46,179 bases of DNA from assembly GCF_014845115.1 (NCBI RefSeq), contig NZ_NKUI01000063.1, positions 1 to 46,179 of the forward strand. Reading direction: 5' to 3'. The stretch comes from Methylorubrum zatmanii. Its GTDB lineage: Bacteria; Pseudomonadota; Alphaproteobacteria; Rhizobiales; Beijerinckiaceae. Made by a program: the position numbers and the translations under genes. Below are positions 1 to 8,280 of this stretch, piece by piece (position 1 is the stretch's first letter; each line of letters begins with the position of its first letter). A model generated the notes under the pieces. It saw only the letters and a program-made list of their open reading frames with translations, ran no database searches and was not told the origin of the DNA.

Positions 1-115
1 AGCCCGGCCTGACGGCGGGACCAATCCGAAAGGCAGGCGCCGGTTTCCCCGGATGCAGGGCAGGCGCGGCATCGGAGCCGCTGTTCCGACGGCGTGGATC
101 GCCTACATCCGGGCC

Positions 116-727
116 ATGTCACGCCCAGTCCCGCCTGCCGCCACCCGCATCGTCTGCATCCGCCACGGCGAATCGACCTTCAACGCGCATCACGAGGCGA
201 CCGGTCGCGATCCCGGGCATATCGATGCGCGCCTGTCCGAGCGCGGCCATGCCCAGGTCGCCGCCGCCCGGCAGGCCCTGCGCGACATCCCGTTCGAACT
301 CGTCGTCACCTCGCCGCTGACCCGGGCGCTCCAGACCACCGCCGGGCTCTTCTCCGATCACCCGGCCCGGCCCGCCGTGCTCGTGGAAGTGCTCCATCGC
401 GAGTGCCAGGAGAGCAGTTGCGACATCGGCCGCGCCGCCTCGGTGCTGGCCCGCGAATTCCCGGCCTTCCGGGTCGACCACCTGCCCGAGACGTGGTGGT
501 ACGCCGAGGGGGAAGCCGGGCCGGAAGGCTGGCATGTCGAGCCGCGCACCTTGTTCGACCGGCGCGTCGCGGGTTTCCGGGACTGGCTGCGGGCACGGCC
601 GGAACGGACCATCGCGGTGGTCGGCCACTGCACCTTCTTCTACCACCTGACCGGCCGCTGGCTCGCCAACTGCGAAGCCTTGGACATCGACCTCGCCGAC
701 GAGCCGCGCCCGCGCGCCTACGGCTGA
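116..727 (+). CDS. Histidine phosphatase family protein
   Basis: 203-residue protein of the phosphoglycerate-mutase-like histidine phosphatase superfamily. The N-terminal RHGE motif sits at residues 16-19, with His17 as the expected phospho-accepting residue. A TSPLTRALQT segment follows around residues 65-75, and the second catalytic histidine is in VVGHC near residue 171. It is probably a cytosolic phosphomonoesterase; the substrate cannot be read from sequence. An in-frame ATG at 53 would add 21 residues with no family resemblance, so the ATG at 116, about 15 residues before RHGE, is preferred. It stands alone on the plus strand and converges on the next gene across 85 bp. In cobalamin-rich genomes such proteins are sometimes called CobC, but it is far from the cob operon and lacks specific support, so no symbol is given. 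Confidence 0.85.
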   Translation: MSRPVPPAATRIVCIRHGESTFNAHHEATGRDPGHIDARLSERGHAQVAAARQALRDIPFELVVTSPLTRALQTTAGLFSDHPARPAVLVEVLHRECQESSCDIGRAASVLAREFPAFRVDHLPETWWYAEGEAGPEGWHVEPRTLFDRRVAGFRDWLRARPERTIAVVGHCTFFYHLTGRWLANCEALDIDLADEPRPRAYG

Positions 728-812
728 GACGGGGCCCGCTCGATCAGAGCGGTCCCGCATCGGCAAGCCCGCGCGGCGTCTGAGCGAAGGCCGAATCCGC
801 ATCCCGAAGGGG

Positions 813-1553
813 TCAACCGGATTTGATATGAGCACCGATCCGCGCCGCCTCGAGCCGGTCACGGGCGCTCAACAGATCGATGGCGGGTGCCTGTCGGCCG
901 ATCTGCAACGCCGCGTCGAGGAGACCCAGGGCGAGGGTCCATGTCCCTTCGGAGAAGGGAGCCGCTCCCTCCGCCACCTCGGCGGCGCAGCGCGGATCGG
1001 TGAAGGCGCGGATCGCGGCCGTAGCGGTGCGCGCCACCGCCGAGGCGCGGGCGCCGACGGCCCAGGCGCGCCGGCAAGCGGCGGCATGGGACAGGGCACC
1101 GCCCTGCATCTCGGCAACGCGCAGGACCGCGAGGGCGGTGCCGGCATCCCGCGCCGTCTCGCACCGGGCGGCGAGGGCCGGCAGGCCGGCCCCGTCGAGG
1201 AGCGGTGGCAGGATGCGGCGCACGCTCTCGAGGGCGAGGAAGGCGGTGCGGGCCGCCTCGATCTCGGGCGCATCCGCAGAGCCGGAGAGCCGCAGCACGA
1301 AGGCCATCAATCCCTGCCGCTCGGCTTCCGGCATCGCGTCGTTGAGACCGAGTGCGTAGGCCGCGAGCGGGCGCGAGAAGCAGGGCGGGCAATCCTCCGT
1401 CGCCCGGATCGCCCGATAGGGCAGCCCCGCCGCGACGATGGCCGCCTCGTTGATGCAGGTGCCTCCATCCGGCCCCGGAAAGGCATGCGAGCCCTTCAGA
1501 AGTCGCCAGTTCAGGATGGTGTCGAAGGCATCCAGGGCGCTGCGTTCGGTCAA
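813..1553 (-). CDS. Conserved hypothetical protein (246 aa)
   Basis: A 246-residue, Ala-rich, mostly helical protein without signal peptide or membrane segment. I know no function for it. The N-terminal segment around residues 18-40, with SHAFPGPDGGTCINEAA, resembles a conserved block in uncharacterised proteins of Bradyrhizobium and Methylobacterium; this is recollection, not a search. Cysteines lie at residues 33, 56 and 59 (C-x2-C). The start is a TTG at 1551-1553; a GGGAGG ribosome-binding site about nine bases upstream supports it, and no in-frame ATG is nearby. It converges with the phosphatase and is separated by 79 bp from the NicO gene upstream on the same strand, so it could share that transcript. 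Confidence 0.7.
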   Translation of the reverse strand: MTERSALDAFDTILNWRLLKGSHAFPGPDGGTCINEAAIVAAGLPYRAIRATEDCPPCFSRPLAAYALGLNDAMPEAERQGLMAFVLRLSGSADAPEIEAARTAFLALESVRRILPPLLDGAGLPALAARCETARDAGTALAVLRVAEMQGGALSHAAACRRAWAVGARASAVARTATAAIRAFTDPRCAAEVAEGAAPFSEGTWTLALGLLDAALQIGRQAPAIDLLSARDRLEAARIGAHIKSG

Positions 1554-1632
1554 GATGGGCGTCCTCCCGATCCGGGGAGGCAGCCTGCCACGGCTTCGCG
1601 GCGCTTGGCGAGAGCTTCCTTGGCGAAGGGCT

Positions 1633-2649
1633 TCAACCGCCGAAGCCCGTGGCCATGCCGCACACCATCGCCAGCCCCAGGACCAGCACGAAGGCGCCGG
1701 CCAGGAGTTCGAGGCCGCCGACCGCGAGGAGGCCGGCTTGGCCGCGCCCGCCTGCGAGCCGCAAGGCCAGCGCCTTGGCGAAGACCGCGAGGCTGGCGAG
1801 CACCCCCGTCGTCAGCGCGGTGCCGAGGGCCATGGCGAAGGTCGCGGCGATGCCGGCGGCGAGCATGCCCTGCGCGGCGCAGAACACGAGGATCAGCACC
1901 GCCCCGGCGCAGGGACGGCTGCCGGCGGCGAGCACCACGCCGGCCCGCTCGCGCCATCCCCCGAGCCGGTCGATGACGGCGGCATCGGTGAGATGGGCAT
2001 GGCCGCAGCCGGGCCCGCAGGCCGTGGCGGGTGCATCGCCAACGAGGTTCGCGAGTCGCCCGGCCTTGCGCCACGTCAGGACGGCACCGAGCACGGCGAC
2101 GAGGGCGAAGCTCACGGTCTCGATCAGGGTGCCGGCGCGGGTCATCCCGGCGGCGGTCGCCTTGAGGACGAGGACACCGAAGCCGACGATGGCGATCGCC
2201 ACGCAAGCCTGGAGCAGGGCCGCCGCCGCGCTCAGGGCGAAGCCGCGCCGCAGGGTCCGCTCACCGGCAACGATGTAGCCGGCGATCACCGCCTTGCCGT
2301 GACCCGGCCCGGCGGCGTGGAACACCCCGTAGGCGAAGCCCATCACCACGAGCGGCATCCAGCCGCCGCCCGCCTTCAGCGCCGTGACCGCGTTCTGAAG
2401 CGCGCGTGAGAAATTCGATTGGACCGCGAGCAGCCAGCCGCCGAGCCCCGTCGCCGCAGGGGCTGCCTCGCGAAAACCGATGCCGAAGGGGGAGCGCGGC
2501 GGCGGCGCGGCGAGGTTGGGGCCGAACGCCCAGGCGATCAGGGCCAGGATGGCGGCGGCCGCGAGCACCGCGCCGGCGGTCAGCACCAGCCGAAGCGGCA
2601 GCCGGCTCGAGGCCGGCCCCGCGCGCCGGGGCGCGGCGCTTACGGACAT
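1633..2649 (-). CDS. NicO/RcnA-type nickel/cobalt transporter
   Basis: 338-residue polytopic membrane protein of the NicO family (high-affinity nickel transport and RcnA-like export). A first membrane segment spans about residues 20-42. The family signature with clustered histidines, FHAAGPGHGKA, is at 110-120 and is followed by several hydrophobic helices. A Cys/His-containing loop (CGPGCGHAH) lies between helices, and the SRPCAGAVLIL block is typical of this family. It probably moves Ni2+ or Co2+ across the inner membrane; direction and metal are not decidable here. The gene overlaps the end of the DUF1007 gene by 10 bp, so the two are translationally coupled, an arrangement common for this family. 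The metal link fits the cobalamin genes 28 kb away, but no direct regulatory connection is visible. Confidence 0.85.
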   Translation of the reverse strand: MSVSAAPRRAGPASSRLPLRLVLTAGAVLAAAAILALIAWAFGPNLAAPPPRSPFGIGFREAAPAATGLGGWLLAVQSNFSRALQNAVTALKAGGGWMPLVVMGFAYGVFHAAGPGHGKAVIAGYIVAGERTLRRGFALSAAAALLQACVAIAIVGFGVLVLKATAAGMTRAGTLIETVSFALVAVLGAVLTWRKAGRLANLVGDAPATACGPGCGHAHLTDAAVIDRLGGWRERAGVVLAAGSRPCAGAVLILVFCAAQGMLAAGIAATFAMALGTALTTGVLASLAVFAKALALRLAGGRGQAGLLAVGGLELLAGAFVLVLGLAMVCGMATGFGG

Positions 2650-3299
2650 GCGACGATGGCCCGGTTGGCGAATTGCTCGCCGTAATTCGAGGCGGTGGTG
2701 AGCGCCTCGAACATCGCCTCCGTCATCGACTGGCCGGGCTGAGCTGCGGCGGGTTCGGTATTCTTTGCCCGTGTCACCGTGGTGATGCAGCCGGGCGCGG
2801 CGCCGGGCAGGCGCACCGCATCCGTTCCTTCGGCGAGGCTGAAGGCGACGAAATAGGTCGGGTCGTAGACTTCGAGCGCCGCGACGCCCCGGCCCTGCGC
2901 GGCCGGCGCCTTCAGCGGCAGCAGGAAGCTCAAGGTGAGCCGGTCACCGTCCATCACCATGCGGGCATCCCGCGGCTCGGCGAAGGCCTGCTCCTTGCCC
3001 GCCACCTTGAGCTTCGTGAAATACGCGAACTCGGCGAGGCTGCCGGTATTCTCGGTCGCGAGCCCCTGCAACTCCTCGGACGAGAGCTTGCCGTCGCCAT
3101 TGGTGTCGAGGCCCTGCGTCACGAAGGACGAATAGGCGGAGTCGAACGTCCAGGTGTGGCGGATGCCGGCGACCCGCCCGGCCTCGTAGGCAAGCTCGGC
3201 CTTGGCGGTCACCCAGACATGGGGATGAGCCGCGGCCGGACCGGCGCAGCCGAGGGCGGCGGCCAGGACGAGACATCGAAGGGATGCGGCAAACGGCAT
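2640..3299 (-). CDS. DUF1007 family exported protein with EF-hand-like loop
   Basis: 219-residue exported protein. The N-terminal signal peptide ends near residue 24 (AGPAAA followed by HPHVWV). HPHVWV just after cleavage is the usual start of DUF1007 proteins, which accompany NicO transporters. A canonical EF-hand-like loop, DTNGDGKLSSEEL, lies at residues 65-77 with Asp/Asn/Asp/Glu in the ligand positions, so Ca2+ or another divalent metal may bind. The rest is predicted beta-rich and soluble. By family context it is a periplasmic accessory or metal-binding partner of the downstream NicO permease; this role is inferred. ATG start at 3297-3299. The 10-bp overlap with the permease gene indicates coupled expression. 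Confidence 0.85.
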   Translation of the reverse strand: MPFAASLRCLVLAAALGCAGPAAAHPHVWVTAKAELAYEAGRVAGIRHTWTFDSAYSSFVTQGLDTNGDGKLSSEELQGLATENTGSLAEFAYFTKLKVAGKEQAFAEPRDARMVMDGDRLTLSFLLPLKAPAAQGRGVAALEVYDPTYFVAFSLAEGTDAVRLPGAAPGCITTVTRAKNTEPAAAQPGQSMTEAMFEALTTASNYGEQFANRAIVACP

Positions 3300-3425
3300 G
3301 GCGCTCGGGTCGATGCTCGGCTGGCTGTCCGGTTCGGCGACGGGGCTTACCCTGCCCGGACGATCAGGCGAAAGCAGGGCGTCGCCTCTTCCGACCAGCC
3401 GGAGACCACCTGTCGGGACGAGGCG

Positions 3426-3884
3426 CTATGGACGCTTGAGCAGCGCCTCGACTTCGGCGGCCTCCGCCTCGGACAAGCCCTCCGCCTTGGGTGCCCGGCG
3501 GCGCGACAGGCGCCAGATGCCGAAGGCCCCTAAGCCCACCGCGAGGAGCGGACTCAGCCAGAGCAGCAGGGTGTGCCAGCCGAAGACCGGGCGCAGCAGC
3601 ACGAACTCGCCGTAGCGGGCCACCACGTAATCGACGACCTGCTCATTGCTGTCGCCCTCCTTCAGCCGCTCCCGCACCAGCACGCGCAAGTCCTTGGCCA
3701 GCGGGGCATCGGAATCGTCGATCGACTGATTCTGGCAGACGAGGCAGCGCAGGCCCTCGGAGATGTGCCGGGCCCGCGCCTCCATGGCAGGGTCCTTGAG
3801 CACCTCGTCGGGCTGCACGGCGAGTGCCGGGACCGCGACGAGGCCCAGGGCGAGCGCGACGAGCGCGGAGCGGAGGCGGGGCAT
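3426..3884 (-). CDS. ccmH: Cytochrome c-type biogenesis protein CcmH
   Basis: 152-residue System I cytochrome c maturation thiol oxidoreductase. A signal/anchor is followed by the diagnostic LRCLVCQNQ motif with Cys47 and Cys50, which face the periplasm and reduce or hold the apocytochrome CxxCH thiols. A single C-terminal membrane segment spans about residues 104-123. This is the short N-terminal-type CcmH found with a separate CcmI in alphaproteobacteria. The chosen ATG (3882-3884) overlaps the ccmF stop codon by one base (TGATG); a GTG one codon upstream is possible. It is the last gene of the minus-strand ccmI-E-F-H run, followed by 126 bp before the DUF1007 gene. Confidence 0.95.
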   Translation of the reverse strand: MPRLRSALVALALGLVAVPALAVQPDEVLKDPAMEARARHISEGLRCLVCQNQSIDDSDAPLAKDLRVLVRERLKEGDSNEQVVDYVVARYGEFVLLRPVFGWHTLLLWLSPLLAVGLGAFGIWRLSRRRAPKAEGLSEAEAAEVEALLKRP

Positions 3885-5884
3885 CACTCGGCCGGCACCG
3901 CGGCGGGCGGCAGCTTCGCCCGCGCCTTGACCGGCGCGCCGACGCGCATGCGCCGGTCGGTGAGGGACAGCCCTCCCCCCGCCGCCATGATCAGGGCGCC
4001 GATCCAGATCAGCAGCACCAGCGGCTTGTGATAGAGCCGCAGGCCGATCGAGCCATCGGGCATCACCTCGCCGAGGCTGGCGTAGATCTGGCTCACCCCC
4101 ACGGTCTTGAGGCCGGATTCGGTCACCGTCATCCGCCGGGAGGGATAGAAGCGCTTGCCGGTCTCGACGGTGCCGACCGCGTCACCCTCCTTCGTGCGAA
4201 GGGTCAGGAAGGCGGTGGTCTCCTCGTAGTTCTCGCCCTTGCGCGGGCCGACCCGGTCCAGGGTCGCGACATAGGGCCCGGCGGCGACCCGGCCTCCGGG
4301 CTTCAGGGTGGCGAGGCCTTCCGTCGCCCAGCCTTGGCCGGCAATGCCGAGCACCACCACGCCGACGCCGGCATGGGCGAGCGCCGTGCCCCAGGCCGAG
4401 CGCGGCAGGCCGAGCGCCCGGCGCCAGGTCGTGCCGAGATCGCGGGTCCGGCTCTGGCCGTAGCCGCGGGCGCGCGACCAGATTTCGAGGCCCGAGCCGA
4501 TGATCAGGTAGGCGCCGAAGCCGAGGCCCACCGGCGCCATCACCGGGCCGCCCCAGGTGAGCGCCGCCGCGACGACGCCGACGACGAGGGCCAGGGCGAA
4601 GGCCGCGAACAGGCGCTGCGCGGCCGCCGCGATGTCGCCCCGCTTCCAGGCGAGCGCCTGCCCGAAGGGCACGATCACCAGGAGCGGCAGGGCGAGCGGC
4701 ACGAAGGTCCAGTTGAAGAAAGGCGGACCGACCGAGATCTTCTCCGCCGTCAGCATCTCCAGGAGCAGCGGATAGAGCGTGCCGACGAACACCGTGGCGC
4801 AGGCGGCCACGAGGAACAGGTTGTTGAGCACCAGCGCGCCCTCGCGGGAGATCGGCGCGAACAGGCCGCCCTGGCGCAGGGTCGGCGCGCGCCACGCGAA
4901 CAGGCTCAGCGAGCCGCCGATGAACAGGGCGAGGATGCCGAGGATGAAGACGCCGCGGCTCGGATCGGAGGCGAAGCTGTGGACCGAGGTCAGCAGCCCC
5001 GATCGCACGATGAAGGTGCCGACCAGCGAGAGCGAGAAGGTGAGGATGGCGAGCAGCACCGTCCAGACCTTCAGGGCGTCGCGCTTCTCCATCACCACGG
5101 TGGAGTGCAGCAGCGCGGTGCCGGCGATCCAAGGCATCAGCGAGGCGTTCTCGACCGGATCCCAGAACCACCAGCCGCCCCAACCGAGTTCGTAATAGGC
5201 CCAGTAGGAGCCCATGGCGATGCCGAGGGTCAGGAAGCTCCAGGCGATCAGCGTCCAGGGCCGCACCGCCCGCGCCCAGACGGCATCGATGCGCCCCTCG
5301 ATCAGGGCGGCGACGGCGAAGGCGAAGCTGATCGAGAAGCCGACATAGCCGAGATAGAGCAGCGGCGGATGGATCGCGAGGCCGGCATCCTGCAGCAACG
5401 GGTTGAGGTCGTTGCCCTCCAGCGGCGCGGGCGCCACCCGAGCGAACGGGTTCGAGGTCGTGATGATGAACAGCACGAACACGAAGGTGATGCTCGCCTG
5501 CACCATCAGCACGTTGGTGCGCAAAACCGGCGGCACGGAGGCCTTGGCGCCGGCGACCCAGGCGCCGAACAGGGCGAGGATCAGCACCCAGAGGAGCATC
5601 GAGCCCTCATGGTTCCCCCAGACGCCGGAGATCTTGTAGATCAACGGTTTGGCGGTGTGCGAATTCTCGACGACGTTCTGGACCGAGAAGTCCGAGGCCA
5701 CGTGCGCATAGGTCAGCGCGCAGAAGGCGAACAGGATGCAGGCGAAGGTGCCGAGCGCCGCCGGCCCCGCCACCTCGCGCAAAGCCGCATCGCCCGAGCG
5801 CGCCGCCCAGGCCGGCATCACCGCCTGAACCAGGGACAAAGCCAGCGCCAGCGCCAGCGCGTAATGGCCGACCTCGACGATCAC
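3884..5884 (-). CDS. ccmF: Heme lyase subunit CcmF
   Basis: 666-residue polytopic inner-membrane protein that, with CcmH and CcmI, ligates heme from holo-CcmE to apocytochrome c. The tryptophan-rich heme-handling WWD-domain motif is visible as WGGWWFWDPVEN at about residues 235-246. Multiple hydrophobic helices and conserved periplasmic histidines (for example in WGNHEGSML and AIHPPLLYLGYVG) match the family, and the length is normal. Two in-frame GTG codons compete at the start. The one at 5884 has AGGAGG seven bases upstream, while the one at 5890 would lie only one base from it, so 5884 is used. It follows ccmE by 46 bp and its stop overlaps the ccmH start. Confidence 0.97.
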   Translation of the reverse strand: MIVEVGHYALALALALSLVQAVMPAWAARSGDAALREVAGPAALGTFACILFAFCALTYAHVASDFSVQNVVENSHTAKPLIYKISGVWGNHEGSMLLWVLILALFGAWVAGAKASVPPVLRTNVLMVQASITFVFVLFIITTSNPFARVAPAPLEGNDLNPLLQDAGLAIHPPLLYLGYVGFSISFAFAVAALIEGRIDAVWARAVRPWTLIAWSFLTLGIAMGSYWAYYELGWGGWWFWDPVENASLMPWIAGTALLHSTVVMEKRDALKVWTVLLAILTFSLSLVGTFIVRSGLLTSVHSFASDPSRGVFILGILALFIGGSLSLFAWRAPTLRQGGLFAPISREGALVLNNLFLVAACATVFVGTLYPLLLEMLTAEKISVGPPFFNWTFVPLALPLLVIVPFGQALAWKRGDIAAAAQRLFAAFALALVVGVVAAALTWGGPVMAPVGLGFGAYLIIGSGLEIWSRARGYGQSRTRDLGTTWRRALGLPRSAWGTALAHAGVGVVVLGIAGQGWATEGLATLKPGGRVAAGPYVATLDRVGPRKGENYEETTAFLTLRTKEGDAVGTVETGKRFYPSRRMTVTESGLKTVGVSQIYASLGEVMPDGSIGLRLYHKPLVLLIWIGALIMAAGGGLSLTDRRMRVGAPVKARAKLPPAAVPAE

Positions 5885-5930
5885 CGGCACCCCTCCTGCG
5901 CGACTTCGATCCGAACGTGCATGAGGTTTC

Positions 5931-6440
5931 TCACCGCTCGCTGCGCTGGCCCAGGGTCGCGTCGGCCGAGGCCGGCTTCACCGCTTCCTTGGGCGTCTCC
6001 TTGCCCCCGCCCTCCTGCCAGCGTCCCTGCGCCTTGAGCGCGTCGGCCACCTCGCGGGGCATGTAGTTCTCGTCGTGCTTGGCGAGCACGGTATCGGCCC
6101 GGAACACGCCGCCGGCATCGAGGCTGCCCTCGGCGACGATCCCCTGGCCCTCGCGGAACAGGTCGGGCAGCAGGCCGCGATACTGCACCGGGACGGTCGC
6201 GTTGGTGTCGGTCACCGAGAACTCGACATTCTGGTCGGGGCCGCGCTTCACCGAGCCGTCCTTCACGAGGCCGCCGAGCCGGAAGCGCGTTCCCGGCGGG
6301 ACGCCCTGGGCGGCCACCTCGGCGGGGGAGCGGAAGAACACGATCGAGCCGCTCATCGCCGACAGGATCAGCCCGAGCGCCAGCGCGAGCACGGCACCAC
6401 AGGAGGCGATGAGGATCAGGCGGCGGCTCTTGCGGGTCAC
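5931..6440 (-). CDS. ccmE: Heme chaperone CcmE
   Basis: 169-residue periplasmic heme chaperone tethered by one N-terminal membrane segment (about residues 8-30). The soluble part has the OB-fold pattern FRLGGLVKDGSV. The essential heme-attachment histidine is His122 in LAKHDENYMP, with Tyr126 as the usual axial ligand. It receives heme from CcmC and passes it to CcmF. The C-terminal tail after about residue 135 is hydrophilic and variable, as in relatives. GTG start at 6438-6440 with GGA-type Shine-Dalgarno upstream. It lies between ccmI and ccmF; the 172-bp gap to ccmI is the longest inside this operon. Confidence 0.96.
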   Translation of the reverse strand: MTRKSRRLILIASCGAVLALALGLILSAMSGSIVFFRSPAEVAAQGVPPGTRFRLGGLVKDGSVKRGPDQNVEFSVTDTNATVPVQYRGLLPDLFREGQGIVAEGSLDAGGVFRADTVLAKHDENYMPREVADALKAQGRWQEGGGKETPKEAVKPASADATLGQRSER

Positions 6441-6612
6441 GACGGTTCCGTCCCGGTTCGTCGGCGTCTTCTCAAGACCTTCAGGAGTGGCATGACAGCC
6501 TGAAGGCGGCCCGACGTCTTTATGTCGATCAGGCTTCCGGTTTCGGCTCAGGCGCCGTCCGGGTCAAGGTTGCGCGGCCGGGACCGATTGTCAGGGGCCG
6601 AACCTTACCCGG

Positions 6613-8133
6613 TTAAGGCTGGCCGGCAGGCGCCAGGCCGAGCTCCCGGCCCAACGCATCGAGGCGCTCCACCGCCGTCGGGTTGGCCGCCAGCGCCATC
6701 TTCGCCCGGTCGAGGGCCTGGGCCGCGGCGGCACGGTCCCCGAGGACGCCGTAGGAGCGCACGAGGCGCATCCACTCGTCGGCGCTGCCGCCCTTGGCGG
6801 CGAGGCGGCGGTCGAGATTCGCGACCATGCCGCGAATCGCTTCCTCGCGTTCGGCCGTCGGCATCGCCCGGATCGCGGCGGCGGCATCGGGCTCCGCCGC
6901 CTCGGCGCGGCCGGGTTCGGCAGCCTTTTCCCGGGCCTCCGGAGGCGGCGCCCCGGTCCGCTGCGCGAGACCGAGTTCGTGGGCCTGCGCATCGAGGCGG
7001 CCCTGCGCGTCCTTGTCCTGGGCCAAGGCCTTGCGCGCCCTGTCCAAGGCCTCGAGCGCCTTGTCGCGCTCGCCGAGCACGGCGTGGGAGCGGATCAGCC
7101 GCAGCCACTCGTCGGCGCTGCCACCCTGCTTGGCCAGCCGCCGCTCCAGCCCCTCGACCATGCCGCGGATGGCGTCGATCCGCTCGGACGGCGGCAGGGC
7201 CTGGATGTTGGCCCCCGGCCCAGCGGCGGGTGCCTCCGGCTTCGACCCGTCCTCACCCTTCGGCGCGGCGGTGGTCTCGCCCTTCAGCCGCGCGAGGCTG
7301 TCCCGCACCGTGGGGAGCCAGGGCGCATCCGCAGGCGCGGAGGCAACCAGCGCTTCGAGGCGCCGCACGGCGCCGGCCGGATCGCCGGACTGCTCGTCGC
7401 CGCGCGCGAGGTAGAATTGCGGCTTGGCCGCTTTCGGATCGGCGGCGACGGCCCGGTCGAGCACCTTCCGCGCCTCCGGCGAGACCGTGCCGTCGGCCGC
7501 CGCGATCAGAGCCTCGCCCCAATCGGACAAGGTCTGGGCATCCTCGCCCTTGAGGCGGACCAGGGCGGCATAGGCCCGGGCCGCGTCGTCGAAGCGGCCG
7601 AGCCGCATATAGACCGGGGCGAGGACGCTCCAGCCGCGGGCATCGTCCGGATGGTTGGCGAGCCGCGCCTCGATCTGGCCGATGGCGGTCATCAGATCCT
7701 GCGCCCCCGCCCGCGTCGCCTTGCGGTCGGCATCCGTCTGCGAGGGCAGGTTGGGCGAGCCGTAGAGGCCGTAGACGACCAGCGCGACGAGGGGGATCGT
7801 CGAGAGGGCGAAGGCGGAGGCCGCGCGGCGCTGGCGCAGATGCGGCTCGGCGATCGGCGCCGCATCCGCCGGATCCGCGCGCTCCTCGCGGCTCGCCCGC
7901 AGCAGCCGGCGCGCCGCCTCGGTCCGGGCCGCCTCAGCCTCGGCCGGGGCGATCAGGCCGCGCGCGAGGTCGCGCTCGATCTCCGCGAGCTGGTCCTCGT
8001 AGAAGCCGGTCTCGGTGGCGAGCCCTGCGGCGGCGCCCGCGCTGTCCTGCCGGCGGCGACGCGACATCGGCCACAGCAGCGCGAACACGGCCGTACCGGT
8101 CATGGCCGCAAGGATGAACCAGATCGCCGTCAT
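6613..8133 (-). CDS. ccmI: Cytochrome c biogenesis protein CcmI with duplicated C-terminal unit
   Basis: 506-residue CcmI (CycH), the apocytochrome c chaperone of System I. The N-terminal membrane segment (MTAIWFILAAMTG) and the FYEDQLAEIERD block are typical, with a second membrane segment around residues 107-125 (SAFALSTIPLVALVVYG). TPR-like helices follow in the periplasmic part (residues 150-280). A unit of about 78 residues then occurs twice, at 312-389 and 423-500. Each copy begins at A-x-P-x-x-E-R and carries AIRGMV, GGSADEW and ELGL. An upstream in-frame start (8235) would add 34 residues without family character, so the ATG at 8133 is preferred. It probably heads the ccm gene run, following feuQ by 147 bp. 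Confidence 0.92.
   Translation of the reverse strand: MTAIWFILAAMTGTAVFALLWPMSRRRRQDSAGAAAGLATETGFYEDQLAEIERDLARGLIAPAEAEAARTEAARRLLRASREERADPADAAPIAEPHLRQRRAASAFALSTIPLVALVVYGLYGSPNLPSQTDADRKATRAGAQDLMTAIGQIEARLANHPDDARGWSVLAPVYMRLGRFDDAARAYAALVRLKGEDAQTLSDWGEALIAAADGTVSPEARKVLDRAVAADPKAAKPQFYLARGDEQSGDPAGAVRRLEALVASAPADAPWLPTVRDSLARLKGETTAAPKGEDGSKPEAPAAGPGANIQALPPSERIDAIRGMVEGLERRLAKQGGSADEWLRLIRSHAVLGERDKALEALDRARKALAQDKDAQGRLDAQAHELGLAQRTGAPPPEAREKAAEPGRAEAAEPDAAAAIRAMPTAEREEAIRGMVANLDRRLAAKGGSADEWMRLVRSYGVLGDRAAAAQALDRAKMALAANPTAVERLDALGRELGLAPAGQP
6634..6867 (-). repeat. Second copy of C-terminal repeat in ccmI
   Basis: Codes for residues 423-500 of CcmI. It matches the copy at 6967-7200 in spacing and key residues (AIRGMV, RRL, GGSADEW, VLGD, ELGL). 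Confidence 0.8.
6967..7200 (-). repeat. First copy of C-terminal repeat in ccmI
   Basis: Codes for residues 312-389 of CcmI. The paired copy lies 111 residues further on, separated by a Pro/Glu/Ala-rich linker. Confidence 0.8.
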
Positions 8134-8280
8134 CAGACCCAGGAATTGAACTCGGCTCCGTGTAGAGCCCGAGCGGGTCCCGCACGACATCACCCTCGGG
8201 CGACACGTCGTCACGCACGGGCTAAGCATGGCCATAGCACAGGCGAACCGGCGCGTAACCTTTCGCCGGCCAACCTCGCC

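Noticed and set aside
3390..3415. A B12-box-like string on the plus strand upstream of the DUF1007 gene
   Set aside because: It points away from any gene and lacks the CCCCCGCAACTG core and other blocks of a cobalamin aptamer.
3824..6037. A 737-codon plus-strand frame opposite ccmF
   Set aside because: ccmF on the minus strand is unmistakable (WWD motif); the plus frame is low-complexity.
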